Assembly (NCBI GenBank): GCA_964035545.1
Contig: OZ037765.1
Span: 21,894,495 to 21,958,494, forward strand
Origin: Bugula neritina
Taxonomy: Eukaryota; Bryozoa; Gymnolaemata; Cheilostomatida; Bugulidae
Reading direction: 5' to 3'
Length of the DNA: 64,000 bases
Notes under the pieces: model-generated
The model's database searches: none
What the model saw: the letters and a program-made list of their open reading frames with translations, nothing else
Told to the model about the DNA's origin: nothing
Made by a program: the position numbers and the translations under genes
In this document: positions 50,801 to 62,021 of the stretch, in pieces
How the letters are laid out: the number at the start of each line of letters is the position of its first letter
Numbering within the stretch: the first letter of the stretch is position 1

Positions 50801-53733
50801 CATTGCACCACCTACTGCTAGAACACATTGCACCACCTACTATTAGAACACATTGCACCACCTACTGCTAGAACACATTGCACCACACTCACCGGATACA
50901 CTTTGAGTCTCCAGCTCACGCAGCCAACATCCATAGGCTCACTGTATACAGGATCAGCTCTCTGTTGTAGCACCGAGAAGTTTCGTATAGTGAATGTGCT
51001 AGAGTCATAGGGGGGAACTATTTCACTAAAACATGCAGCAATTACATTTATACACACAAAGCCTATCACATTTTAAAGCATTCAACTGCCAATATATTTT
51101 ATTAACTATGTAAACTGTAGATATATTATATTAATTATTTATATTTTTAAAACATGAAACTGTGAATATATTATATTAATTATTTATATATTTATTGGCT
51201 CCTATTAACTCGGGTTTGTTAAAACATCCCCCTACCTTAAGAAATCAGCAGGCACAGCACCCGTAACCACTGAAGGCATGGGTTGTTTGCACACCTGCTG
51301 AGCTATTTGAATCAGATTAGCGGCCTGGCTAATCAAATGAGATTTCGAGCTCCTACGAGATTCATCCTCTATTTGACTAATCACCGTGTCTAACACTTCC
51401 GTCTCCTCCGTCAATTTAGTCTTTTGTCCTGAAAGTGTAAAATGGAAATACTTTTGACATGCCTCAAGATTGTAGGTCATAATTCTTTTATCACTTTAAT
51501 TTATATGTAAAAAATCAAATCGTACACAAAAAAGTGAAGAAATGTAACCTACCATTATTGCAATAATTATCATTACCAAAGCAGTAAGCACACAAATAGC
51601 ATGATAAATACAGCATCACTACATTGCTATAACTTACTAAGGATGTTACTGATTAACGATATTATTGGCACTACTATATGAAAATATACTGTATGAAAAC
51701 ATTCCATATGAAAACAGCATAGGAAAATATTTTGTATGAAAACATACTATATGAAAATATATTGTATGAACATAGTCATCATTGAGAACATTATCACGGT
51801 ACTCACTAGTCAATGTGTCCAGTTTAGACTTGAGCTGAACTTCCAGCCTGTGAATCATCTGCTCCACAGCATTTCTAATTTCCCTCACCTTTTCATCTTT
51901 TGCTACTTTTACATTCTCAACATTCTTTTCCTACAGTTTCAGATGTACAATATGCAGCGACTAACTGAATATAACTATAAAACAGGGAAATTCAGATTAC
52001 CTTAATTGTTTTACTTTCCCAATATTGAACATGCAAAATGGTGCTAATTACATTCTATTTGTCTTTACTAGCACATTTGCATATTTTCAAAGAATAAGTA
52101 TGAAAGAGAAAGAAATAATAGCAGAATAAACATATTTTAAAAATCTAAAAATAAGAACCAACTTACTACGTCTTGCATGAAACTAATTAGCTCAACATGT
52201 CTTCGCTGTACTTTCAAAGTTTCTGCTTTGATCAACTGGCATTGTTCTGAGTAAATTGTATCTAGTGGCTTAAAGCTATGTCCATTATGCTGAAAAAAAA
52301 ATTCCATATATTTTATTTGAAATTTCATTATGCATAAAATATAAGTCTTGCATAGAGATCATATCAAAAAGCAGAAAACTAAAGCAGTCAAGAAGAGCAT
52401 ATAGGAAATGAGCATACTTTGCCAGCCCATAATGCACATTGATGGCAGATAGACTTGCTGCAAGTTGTACAGTACACAGTGAGCTTGTCTTCGTGAGTTG
52501 AACACCTAGAGGTAAAAAGTGATCTGAATTCTCCATAATGTTAATATATTAAAAGAAACAGAAAATCTCTCACAAAACTTTCTGCATAAAAAAATAGCTG
52601 CTTGAAAGAATTACAACAGAAATTTCTCAATCGGATGAACCAAAATAAACTCACATGTCATTTCCCAGACCCACTCGTTTAGAGGTTGATGGCGCAGCTA
52701 GCTGTAGAGTGTCTAGTTGCTGTGTTACCTCTTCCGCCCAACGGCAATTCACCAACTCATGCAAATGCAATGATGCTCTACAAATTTACAGCTATGTGTT
52801 TCAAGAAGGAAAACAATGAAAAGAAGATAACTATAGACTGATTGTTGATAGTAATTTCGATGATGCAACATTTAAAAGTTACCGGCAATGTGGGCACTGA
52901 GATCTTTGTTCTGTCAACCATCGCTATGAAAAATAAAATAATGGAGCAATAAACAATCATAAGAAGCTGATCTTAATGCAATATAGTCAAAATTTTCAAG
53001 TCAACTACAAATAGTTCAAAATTTAAAAAATGATTGCAAAAGCTTTACTTACCCTTATGCAAGGGAAACAGCACAGCTTTGAACAATGCGGGCAGAGTCT
53101 GGCATCTTTCAAATTTTCCATGCAAATAAAGCAGCGGAAAACTTCGACTAAACTCTGCAAAACAGAAAAATCATCTACGCATGTTCTGAAACAGAAGCAT
53201 TATTTCAATTCCAATGTATTAAAAACTACAGCCACAACCTGCTTATACAAGGTGCTTATCAAAACAAATAATAAATCTTAAAAATTAAATAAACTTTGAG
53301 AGCTTATTTTCAGATAGTTATACAGAAAATAATACAGCAACACAGTGTATTACAGTGCATATTACAGTTTGGTTGTGATGATATGCAAGCTTAATTTTAT
53401 TTTATACATTTAGTCAATATTAGCCTCGTATACTGACTAAATACATACATTTAAGGTTAAGATTGAGTTTAGAAAAATATTTATCTGAAAAGCAAAAAGT
53501 ATTGAAGTACAAAAATCTAGTTTTAAAACCTTTTAACATCATTTACAACACACATCTGTGAATACTGAGCATGTCTCCGAAAAAAGATTAACTGTAACTA
53601 AAAACAAGCATCTATTTTAAATACACAGACATGTAATAGCCATAACCAATATATATCAATATAAATTTTACTTATTAGCTAAATTTATTACCTCCATTGT
53701 GCGACCATCGCTGCTGCCCCCACAAGCAGCCAT
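38861..53733 (-). CDS. TRIM37: E3 ubiquitin ligase TRIM37
   Basis: TRIM37 is a RING-B-box-coiled-coil-MATH ubiquitin ligase; in vertebrates it acts on histone H2A, peroxisomal PEX5 and centrosomal assemblies. Nineteen coding exons close in phase: 53733-53692, 53154-53053, 52923-52883, 52777-52655, 52505-52418, 52289-52167, 51930-51807, 51428-51236, 51025-50893, 49726-49650, 48338-48159, 47896-47736, 47292-47141, 46930-46745, 46556-46154, 40363-40130, 40003-39743, 39474-39279 and 38900-38861, giving 952 residues (human 964). The RING runs from C22 to C61 ([17 protein letters not shown], then CPHC), the B-box follows at about 103-140 (CHQCALW), then a coiled coil to about 270 and a MATH domain about 282-412 with [19 protein letters not shown]. 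The C-terminal half is acidic and Ser-rich, with a triple EQYTVGSE-type repeat, and ends [14 protein letters not shown]. All key zinc ligands are present. Intron 15 is 5.8 kb. Confidence 0.96.
41320..41640. repeat. Low-complexity ACTATAAC/TAATCAT-type islands
   Basis: Two patches (about 41320-41400 and 41480-41640) of short repeated words based on AACTATAAGTAT and ATAATCATAATGAT, like the other AAT/AGT islands of the window. Confidence 0.7.
42916..43485 (-). CDS. Unidentified two-exon coding fragment nested in TRIM37 intron 15
   Basis: Exon 43485-43330 (52 codons) is preceded by a good TATTTTAG acceptor and followed by a GTTAGC donor. It joins in phase 0 to 43071-42916 (51 codons plus stop TAG). 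The product fragment reads as ordinary protein: it includes [34 protein letters not shown] and then a Cys-rich stretch [14 protein letters not shown]. The fragment cannot be part of TRIM37: the neighbouring TRIM37 exons end and begin with a one-base overhang, and reading into this exon in that phase meets TAG at once. No start codon is present, so at least one upstream exon is missing or lost. It may be the 3' end of a nested gene on the same strand, or the remains of a retro- or DNA-transposed gene. I do not recognise the family. Confidence 0.45.
44155..44640. repeat. Degenerate AATAGTAATACT island
   Basis: About 480 bp of words built from ACTATT, TAGTAAT and ATACTAAT on both strands, ending in a short AATAATAATATTATTATTAAT self-complementary run. 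It directly precedes the MITE at 44687. Confidence 0.85.
44687..45377. mobile_element. Non-autonomous piggyBac-like MITE (691 bp)
   Basis: The element is bounded on both sides by TTAA (44683-44686 and 45378-45381), the known piggyBac target duplication. Its ends are imperfect terminal inverted repeats: CCCTTACGCGATCAA on the left and the complement of CCCTTTGGCGATCAA on the right, matching at 13 of 15 bases. A direct repeat GATCAATGGACCATATATG occurs twice in the left end; the second copy is followed by GTC, which creates the perfect palindrome GACCATATATGGTC. No transposase frame is present inside. The TTAA, the CCCTT start and the palindromic subterminal block agree with a piggyBac-derived miniature element; family assignment by eye is inference. 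Confidence 0.75.
50116..50886. repeat. 25-bp minisatellite, about 31 copies, in TRIM37 intron 9
   Basis: The unit is GAACACATTGCACCACCTACTGCTA on the plus strand, with few variants (CATCACC, TATTAGA, CACTAAC). The array ends within about six bases of the splice donor of the 51025-50893 exon. Read on the transcribed strand, each unit carries TTCTAGCAG and TAGGTGG, which resemble a splice acceptor and a weak donor. Confidence 0.97.
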
Positions 53734-54099
53734 CACTTAGTAGGACCAAGTTCACTTTCCGGGAGCAGGATCACTTCTTGTACAGTCGGTAGTCAAGTCA
53801 TCACAACAGGTAAAAGGAACAAGACTAATCCTATAATTAATGATAATTGTAATAATAACTGTAGTAATTAAGCTCTGTTACAAGCTTAGTTATGACTGTA
53901 TTGTAACTTAACCCAAACCCCGATCTCACAGAATAACAAGGCATAGATCAGAAATTCAAATTAGACGACAACCTAGACCGCTAATAATTATAACAGTAAC
54001 CCCTTATAAAACCTATTCTACCAAAGTCTTTTACCTAGCCCCAGAACTATCACTATCAAAGATAATCAGAATAATTATCATATAAGCCCGATGCTTACA

Positions 54100-54540
54100 C
54101 AAGTGCTAGTACTACTAGTAGTTAAAGTACAACATTATCATTATTCACTATGTCTTATGATTATAGTTCTTCATATTCATATTGATTAGTCATTGAACTA
54201 ATCACTTATGATTTATGAGTTTGCTAATGTTAAAGAGTTACAACATTTAAAATTAAGTTATAACTTAGCCTACGTTTTATAAACTAATCACAATTATATT
54301 CATAATGAGTTGATAATCACTTTATGATAATGTTATATTTAATAACTTATAAGTAAAAGCATTCCTATTAGTATTAGTATTACTATTAGTATAACTACAA
54401 CCGTAAATAACTAAATTACTAAATATTATTAAGCGAATTATTATTATTAACATTAATAATTTATAGTGAATAATAATAATAATAATATTAAGAATATTAT
54501 AATTACTTATACTTATAGTTATATTCAATCATCAATCATG
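54100..54540. repeat. Low-complexity AAT/ATT/AGT island
   Basis: Short words such as ATTAGTATTACTATTAGTAT and AATAATAATAATATTA recur through the stretch, as in the islands at 37157, 44155 and 55230. Confidence 0.75.
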
Positions 54541-54857
54541 ATCATTCAAATGACTTTGCAAAATTGAAATTAATATATTTCGTTTTATTTAAATATAAAA
54601 TTTAAACTTAAACATAGAAGTGTGCAATGATATTGCATTTGCAGACCTATAACAGCATAACTATAAGTAACTGTAAGCGTAGTAAATAGAAGTATGCTGT
54701 ATTTAAACCCCGAGGTTGCGAACTCTCACTGAATAACAAAGCTAGAGTTAGTCCGAGAACAAGCTTTAATTACTAAGCAGCCAGTGATTAATTTTTCATG
54801 AACAAAAGATGCGTGCTGTTTACGAAAGCCGCAGCAGTTGTGATTCTGATTATCCAT

Positions 54858-55008
54858 AATAGTTCTATAAGCAGCTCCAAGTTGGTGGTGAATGGGTGCA
54901 GTAGTTTGAAGAGTCTCGAGTCTCTCGCTGGGGGACATAACCCCAAACGCAAGACCTCTAACTACTGCACTCCTTCACCACCAACTCGGAGCTGCTTATA
55001 TAACTATT
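54858..55008. repeat. Large imperfect inverted repeat (49-bp arms, 53-nt loop)
   Basis: The left arm (54858-54906) and right arm (54960-55008) are reverse complements at 45 of 49 positions, without gaps. The loop holds a smaller GGGG-ACATAA-CCCC stem. The arms include GCAGCTCC and GTTGGTGGTGAA and are less AT-rich than the surroundings. A foldback/MITE-type element or a transcribed RNA hairpin are both possible; no flanking target duplication is obvious. Confidence 0.85.
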
Positions 55009-55229
55009 TGATTAATCGAGCTTTTAACGAAAACAAGTCGAAGTATCAATTCTAGCTCCACAGGCCAAGTGCAGAAGCCGAAGGTCAGGTTACCTTTCTC
55101 AGTCAGTTATCTGAATTTCAAGAGGGTGGCTTCGGCGCTGAGGTGATATGGGAACAGAGTTGTTTTAGCACATTATTATGTTGCTTTATTTTAATTTTAA
55201 CGAAACTGTAGGCATATATTATACTATAT

Positions 55230-55640
55230 TAATTATTATTATTATTACTATCTACCTTTGCCATTTACTATGAATATGAATATCAGTATGAGTATGAGTA
55301 TGACTATGAGTATCTCACTATCTGTATGAGTATCGCTATGAGTATGACTATGACTATCAATATTAATATTATAATTATTAGTACGAGATCCTTATTCACT
55401 TTGAGTATAAAATTCAATAGTATAATTTTACTATAATTATAACTACAATTATTACTAGTACTATAACTTATTAACTATAACTATAAGTATAAGATTAACT
55501 TTAAGTTTAAGTTATTTAATAGGCATGTGATTACTATGAGTATGAGTATTACTATCACCATATTTATATTATTATTACTATTAGCATAACTAAAACTAAT
55601 ACTAATAGTAATAGTATTAGTAATACTATGACTATGAGTA
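55230..55640. repeat. Low-complexity TATGAGTATGAC/AATAGTAATACT island
   Basis: The left part is made of TATGAGTATGAGTATGAC words and the right part of ATTACTATTAG and AATAGTAATAGTATTAG words. It is of the same general type as the islands at 37157 and 44155. Confidence 0.8.
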
Positions 55641-56787
55641 TAATTTTAAAAATAAAATTGAATAATCATAATACTATTGCTAATGCATTTGCACTTGCAG
55701 TACTAACTAACTAAGACTTATACTTATGAACTACACTTATTCTTACAGCTATACTTATGGACTGTGATTTACTCACCAGAGTAATAGTAATACTAATAGT
55801 AATAGGTTAATGTTATTAAGTTTGGTTCAATCTCAGTTTTAATTCGCTAACTTCAATCAGTTTTAACTTGATAAGGTTACCTTATTAATCTACATAACCT
55901 AGTTACTAGGACTAATGAAAAATTTGGTTTTATAATAATTTAATTAAATAAAATCCTAATTATAATCTATTGATTACATATTAGTTTAATTTATTATTAT
56001 TGTCACTATAAGTATATTATCATTATAACTCAATAATATTAATATTCATACTAATGGTGATTCTGGTAAGACTGAGTACTTTAATTTACTATTTAGTGAG
56101 TGCTATACTTCTACTAGAAGTTTTAGTTATACTAATAGAAATAATTATTATGCTAGAATTAATAATGTTTCAGCTGTTCTCAATTTAGTAGTGTCTACAC
56201 AAATTTGACAAACTCAAACTGCAATTCAAAGTTAGATTTAAATTATAAATATAAATAGCAACATTTGATGTTGTTTTTACTATGTTGAAAATGTATTAGG
56301 CTATGTAGCTGCTATTAGTATTGCTATTACTATTAGCACTAAAAATAGAAAAGGCAAAGTCAAACTCAAAGTGACCTATAGTTGTTACTCATAGGATTAT
56401 CTTGATGTTTGTAGACTGTAGGCAAATGTATGCTAATTACAATACTATTTGATTTACTGCTTTTGCTCCTAAAACTACTTTACAGTTATGTGATCAGTCT
56501 ATTGCCAGTACTGCAGTTTCAGCTTGTAGTTAACCTCTAATTTCTAAAAACCTAAATTTTGCATTTTGTATTGTACAATATAACTGAGATTTTGAAGGAT
56601 TTGTATAGCCAAATAGCTCTAGTTGGCATTAAATTAAATTGCTTTAGTATAGTACGCAACATTCAAATAGCAGTGACTGGCTTTTTAACTGTTCAGTTAT
56701 TCACCTACTACTAACAATTAACTTTTGGTTACAGGTATAACCACTGCAAATTGGGAATTGAAATTGGTTGCATAGTACCATTAGAAA

Positions 56788-59700
56788 ATGAGGAGCCAGA
56801 TTGCTGCTTTATGCCGTGACTCATACTCTACACTAACTTCTGGTAAATTAGTGGAACATGTAAGAGAGGCCCTCTGTAAGCACCATAGCAGACAGCTATC
56901 AACTGCTGCGATTGACACACCAAGGTCTAAGTTTGAACTGAGATTGTCTAATAAAGTGCCGCTCTTTCCCCATAGACAGCTGTTCTCCACCTCTCAGTTC
57001 TTGCAACAGGATACGGCTGCAACAAGTCAAGGTCAAACAAATAACCTAAAGGAGGACAGTGAATCGGCTGCTTTATTTAATGGTTTAGATGAACAGTTTC
57101 CATGTTTGATGAGAAATCCTTCAAAGGGGCCAGAGCCTGAATATCATCAAGTTGTGTCAGGGTACAAGAAGTTCATTTATGATCGTCCATTTCATTTTAA
57201 ATACAACGAAGGAGTCATACCTAGCCTAACCGTTGCCTATGAGACGTGGGGAGAGCTCAATGCAGATAAATCCAATGCAATACTCCTTACTGCTGGACTC
57301 TCTGCAAGTTCTCATGCTAAGAGTCACTCTGAGAACCCTAAACCTGGCTGGTGGGAGAAATTTATTGGCCCTGGTAAGTTGTGCTGATCTACTGTCTATT
57401 TAATTTAATAGGCCAGTGCTTATTCTAATCAGCAAGACATGCTGTTGCATGCCACATGCCGGTCTCTGCTATGACCTTTAACACTTGTAATTCGGTTATC
57501 TCAAATATTCCTCAAGGTTATCAATTGTTTTCACTTCACGGCTATTATTCAACTTGTTCGCTTCATTACCTAACAATATGATAAATGATAATAGAAGTAT
57601 ATTGGGTATTTTGCTAAGTCATGCTATGAATAGCTAGATTCTAGAATATTAATGCACCGTAATAAGTATCGGCTAGTTGAAACTAGCTGTCCACAAGCCT
57701 GCACTCTACAACTTGGGATTTTTTGTATTTTCACAAAATCAAAGATGTGCTCGTCAGGCAATAATTAATAACTTACAAAGTTGTATCTATTTGCAGGTTG
57801 TGCAGTGGATACTAACAAGTACTTCGTGATATGCACCAACACCTTGGGAGGCTGCTATGGTATTCTAATACTATATAAATTATGTAGATTACTTTTGATA
57901 TTTCCCAAATATGGTAAAAGCTGAAATTTCCGATGTACCAGTCACCCGAGCAGGTATAGGTATAGGTATAGAGCTTGAATTAGGTCCTGTTTGACTGGAA
58001 GTCAGTTAGGATGTGAAGCTGAAACTTGCAGTTTATCTTACAAGGCTATTGTGGCTGTGAAATAGTTACAATAGATGTCCAAAGACTAAACTTGTGCAAA
58101 TAGCAAGCATGTTTATGAAGTATAACTGTGCTAAAATATTATAGGGACCGTGTGTATTAATAATTTGCTAGTTTTTTTTTGTAAGAAATGTCTAATTTCA
58201 CCCCACAGTCCGGCTCTAGGCATTTCCAATTCCTTATGAAAGTTAGTGAACAAAAGTAGGCTGATTAATTCACATATAATCCTTTTCTATGAAGTTCAAC
58301 ACTCTGATTAATGTCATTCATTTCTGCCTTAGGTTCTACTGGCCCATCATCAATAAACCCAGAGACTGGTGAGCCATATGGTACCACCTTTCCATTGTTG
58401 TCCATTAAGGACATGGTAAATGCTCAGTTCCTTTTGCTTGATCATCTTGGAGTAGAGAAAGTTTATGCAACGATTGGCTCATCATTAGGTAAGTGTCATT
58501 AGATACCCACTAGTTTCCTAGCTTCACATTATATGAGTGGATTTTCATTCAAACGGTTTTTCATTCGATGTTAGGAAGCAATTGCATGGAATAAAACTAT
58601 AAACCATAAGTTCATCTGAGTAGAAGTAATAGAAGTGCAGTGAATTTTCATTTCTCTAGAAAGTGCTAGGCTTGTTTGTGCTGCAGTTAGACTCCTTAAA
58701 GCTGTTTATTTTGTTACCAGGGGTTTTGACAACTTTTTTGTTCTAAATGTTGTAAAGCTTATTTACATTTCTGTGTACTCAGCTGTATATATTCTTCTAC
58801 TTCTTCCAAGTAATTTGAGTCTTATTTATAATACCTGTAGTTTACAAAACTTATTGTTACAGAGATATTGATTGTTTTGAGGTATAAAGAAGGAAGAGTT
58901 TTTGAAAATGTTGCGAATGTTAAATTAGTTCATGAACACATTTTTAAAAAAATGAACTAGTTTATTTACAATGTGCAGTACATTAAAATAGTATTGCAGA
59001 CATGGCTATTTCAGTGCTAAACATTCATATCTATTAGTACATTGATAGCTGTCATACACCGCAGCTGTGTAAATAGATTATTAGGTTACCCACATTATGG
59101 CCTTTGAACTTTTTGGTGTCTTATATAACTACTGGGTCATTCTGTGACGTAGACAAACTAAGTGATGTTGCTTATCATGGATGATTACACAAGAGCTCAT
59201 GTTGCAGATTAAATTTTGAATTTTTCCCATCTATGTCCGGGTAGTTTTATCAATCTTGCTATTGAGGCTACCGACCTGATATACACAATGGAAATTTCCA
59301 TCATGCCACTCTTTTCTAAACATTTTACAGTGTTCAAAGTACTATGTTGTTTTTTTCAGGACAGCGCTACACTGCTTGGTGAATATTGTATGCACATTTG
59401 TTGAAACAAACTGTGAACATGGCTCATTTTTTCTCCTGTCTGCTGCAGGTGGTATGTGTAGCCTTACCTCTGCGGTTGAATATCCGGAGAGGGTGGGTCG
59501 TATGCTCTCCATCTCTTCCTGTGCCCTGTCTCACCCTACCTCCATAGCTATGCGATACCTTCAGAGAAAGAGCATTATGACAGATCCCATGTGGCAGAAT
59601 GGTAATTTACACACAAGTAGTGTTACTTTATCTGGCTTTTCTGCAAAGAACTTTGATAACGCTTTATCGTTCAGTTTGAATTTTGAAAAAAGCCTGTGTT

Positions 59701-59836
59701 CTGAATTAGAAATGTAGCAAAAGAAGTGATGTTCTCTCGAGAATTTCCACCTCTCCCCAAACAAAAATTTATTATGTGAGTTAAAGAACTTAGGCTATTG
59801 GAATTTCTCTACCACTAAATTTAAATGTGCAAGATG

Positions 59837-59931
<95 letters not shown>

Positions 59932-61217
59932 CAATTGATTAATGAAGATGATGCTAATATTTTTCTCTGATCTTGTGTATATAAATTGGAAAAACTGCTC
60001 TTAAATATGCATTATATGCTGCTAAAGGAAGTTTACTAATCTTAATTTCTTTTTTTCAGTTTTTCTTGAAATTTTAGGCTAATAATTTTGTATTTTTCTG
60101 TGTCAGAAGTAATTGTTTTATTGCCGAGTATACCGTCAACACTATCCTATAGACCACCAAGTTGCATATTGAGTGTATTGTTTCATTCTGTCAGGACACT
60201 ATTATGGGAAAAGTTATCCTCGTAATGGCATGAAGATGGCGCGGGAACTGGCTACCATGACCTACAGATCCGGTCCCGAGTGGAGTCAGAGGTTCAGCAG
60301 GAAAAAGATTGATGAGAATGAAAAACTGGCTCTTTGCCCGACATTTCTTATCGAAAGTTACTTAGATTATCAGGGTGTGTGTTTTAAGTTGTTTTCCAAA
60401 AGCCGTTTTAACCTTAGATCCAATGTCACCTAAAGCATATTTCTCTAACAATAATTTGCTTTTTACCAGAGCAATATTCCAAATTTATAATCTTGCTCTA
60501 CTAACAGTGCCACTCTTAGTTGGCCTTTTATAGGAAGGAGTTACCTACATATATATAGCTGAGTAGCTACTAGTCATGTGACCTTTGACTGTCCAGTAGT
60601 AATTTTATTATTCAAAATTCTATCACCTCAAGGCCATTTTATGCTGTTGGGTGAGCTTGATAATTTACTTGAATAAAATTAGTGTTTCAAGATATCATTG
60701 TAGGTCATACAAAAAGTTTAATCTTAAATAGGAGACAACTCTCAAGTGATTGGAAACTCTGCAAATATTATTTGATGAAATGCACGGATTGGTATTACAG
60801 GCTATATATATTATGAAATGTTGCTAGTTTTGTAAAAGTTTTACAATTCTTTGTGCAGGAGAGATGTTCTGTACTATGTATGACCCCAACTCGCTGCTCT
60901 ACATTTCTAAGGCCATGGATCTGTTTGATATTGGAGAAGATCACGAAGATATCACATCAGCGTGTGCAAAGATAACGTGCCCTATTATGGTGTTAGGTGT
61001 TACTACCGATATATTGTTTCCGATATGGCAGCAAAAGCAGTTAGCTGATGTGTGCCGTGCTACGGGTAACGGCAAAGTTACCTTCTACTCTTTGGATTCC
61101 GTGTATGGTCATGATACATTTCTTCTTAATCTAAATGATATTGGTTCTGCTGTGAAAGGATTTCTAGACACCGAACAGGCACACAGTGGCCGAGTTCGTC
61201 CTCAAAAAGACCAGTAA
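56788..61217 (+). CDS. MetX-type homoserine/serine O-acyltransferase-like alpha/beta hydrolase
   Basis: MetX-family enzymes transfer an acetyl or succinyl group from the CoA ester to the hydroxyl of homoserine or serine. Six exons in phase: 56788-57373, 57797-57859, 58333-58488, 59449-59601, 60195-60374 and 60859-61217, giving 498 residues. Hallmarks are complete: [20 protein letters not shown], the nucleophile elbow GSSLGGM with Ser267, the acid Asp430 in TTDILFP and His464 in YGHDTFLL, plus the TYRS arginine segment and [11 protein letters not shown]. The first 125 residues or so are Ser/Arg-rich and extend beyond the catalytic core, as expected of a mitochondrial transit peptide (RQLSTAAID and RQLFSTSQF resemble cleavage contexts). 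Substrate (homoserine or serine) and acyl donor cannot be told by eye. Multiple GT-AG introns show it is a resident eukaryotic gene and not bacterial contamination. An AATAAA follows at 61433-61438. Confidence 0.93.
59838..59930. repeat. (TA)n microsatellite
   Basis: About 90 bp of pure TA repeat in intron 4 of the MetX-like gene. Confidence 0.98.
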
Positions 61218-61432
61218 TAGGAATCTAGCATGTCATAGATCGGTTCTCTGGTTTGGTTTTGTCGCTTTGATAGTCTGTTGATTCAGTATAATAGCTCAAT
61301 TTTCATAGCACTCTATTTTCTTATGAGTATTTAGAAACATTTCTATTTTATTTAAAATTTGTTTCATGATTCTGTTTATTTCTATTTACATTTATGGCGT
61401 ATCACCTAATTTTTTTGGTCTCGTTTCAATTC

Positions 61433-61438
61433 AATAAA
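61433..61438 (+). promoter_or_regulatory. Polyadenylation signal AATAAA of the MetX-like gene
   Basis: A canonical hexamer lies 216 bases after the stop codon, followed by a T-rich stretch. A second AATAAA occurs near 61563. Confidence 0.6.
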
Positions 61439-62021
61439 AGAATGTCATGTTTATATTATACCCTTAACATTAGTTGATAGTTATATTTTGTGATTTTGGT
61501 GTTTTTGTTTCAGATGAATACTGTAGTGTGACTTTAAATCAGCCTGATTTTTATGTTTTAGTAATAAAATCGAACTTTATGTTTTACTTTCACTTTATGC
61601 ATAATCAGTGATTTGAAATAAGAGTTGCAATTTCAAAAATGTGAAGTGCATTCCAATTTCTAAATTTTTTAAAATTTCACATTCCTCTTCGAAACTTTTA
61701 ATGTGACTGACATAGTTTGACTCACAAAAAAGGATCACATTTTGTTTTGATTACTAATTTTAAAAACATTGTAGAATTTATCCTGGGTCATTTAAATCTG
61801 AATATACAAGAGAAATTTGGAACAATAGCATTATGGAATGTTAGCCTTACTTTGTGTAGCATAAATGTATGACTGAAAATTAAAAGCAAAAGGTTTGTGT
61901 TGTTGCTGAGGAATTGAGTTATTAATGCTAGTGGAAGCATTTCAATTGCATACTAGTTTTGGTTGTATAAAAAAGAAGTGTTGAACCTGGCAGTGACTGA
62001 CCAGCTAGTCGAAGGCTAAAA
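61439..62021. other. Intergenic stretch upstream of SERINC
   Basis: Short AT-rich region between two genes on the same strand; it should contain the SERINC promoter. No other feature is seen. Confidence 0.4.

Larger units (their letters stand above)
53734..56787. other. Divergent intergenic region between TRIM37 and the MetX-like gene
   Basis: Both flanking genes start outward from this 3-kb region, so it should hold two promoters. It contains two low-complexity islands (54100-54540, 55230-55640) and the large inverted repeat at 54858-55008. No supported protein-coding exon is seen. Confidence 0.5.

Noticed and set aside
50116-50886. Regular repeat array considered as a CRISPR
   Set aside because: The units are head-to-tail without unique spacers and lie in a eukaryotic intron; it is a minisatellite.
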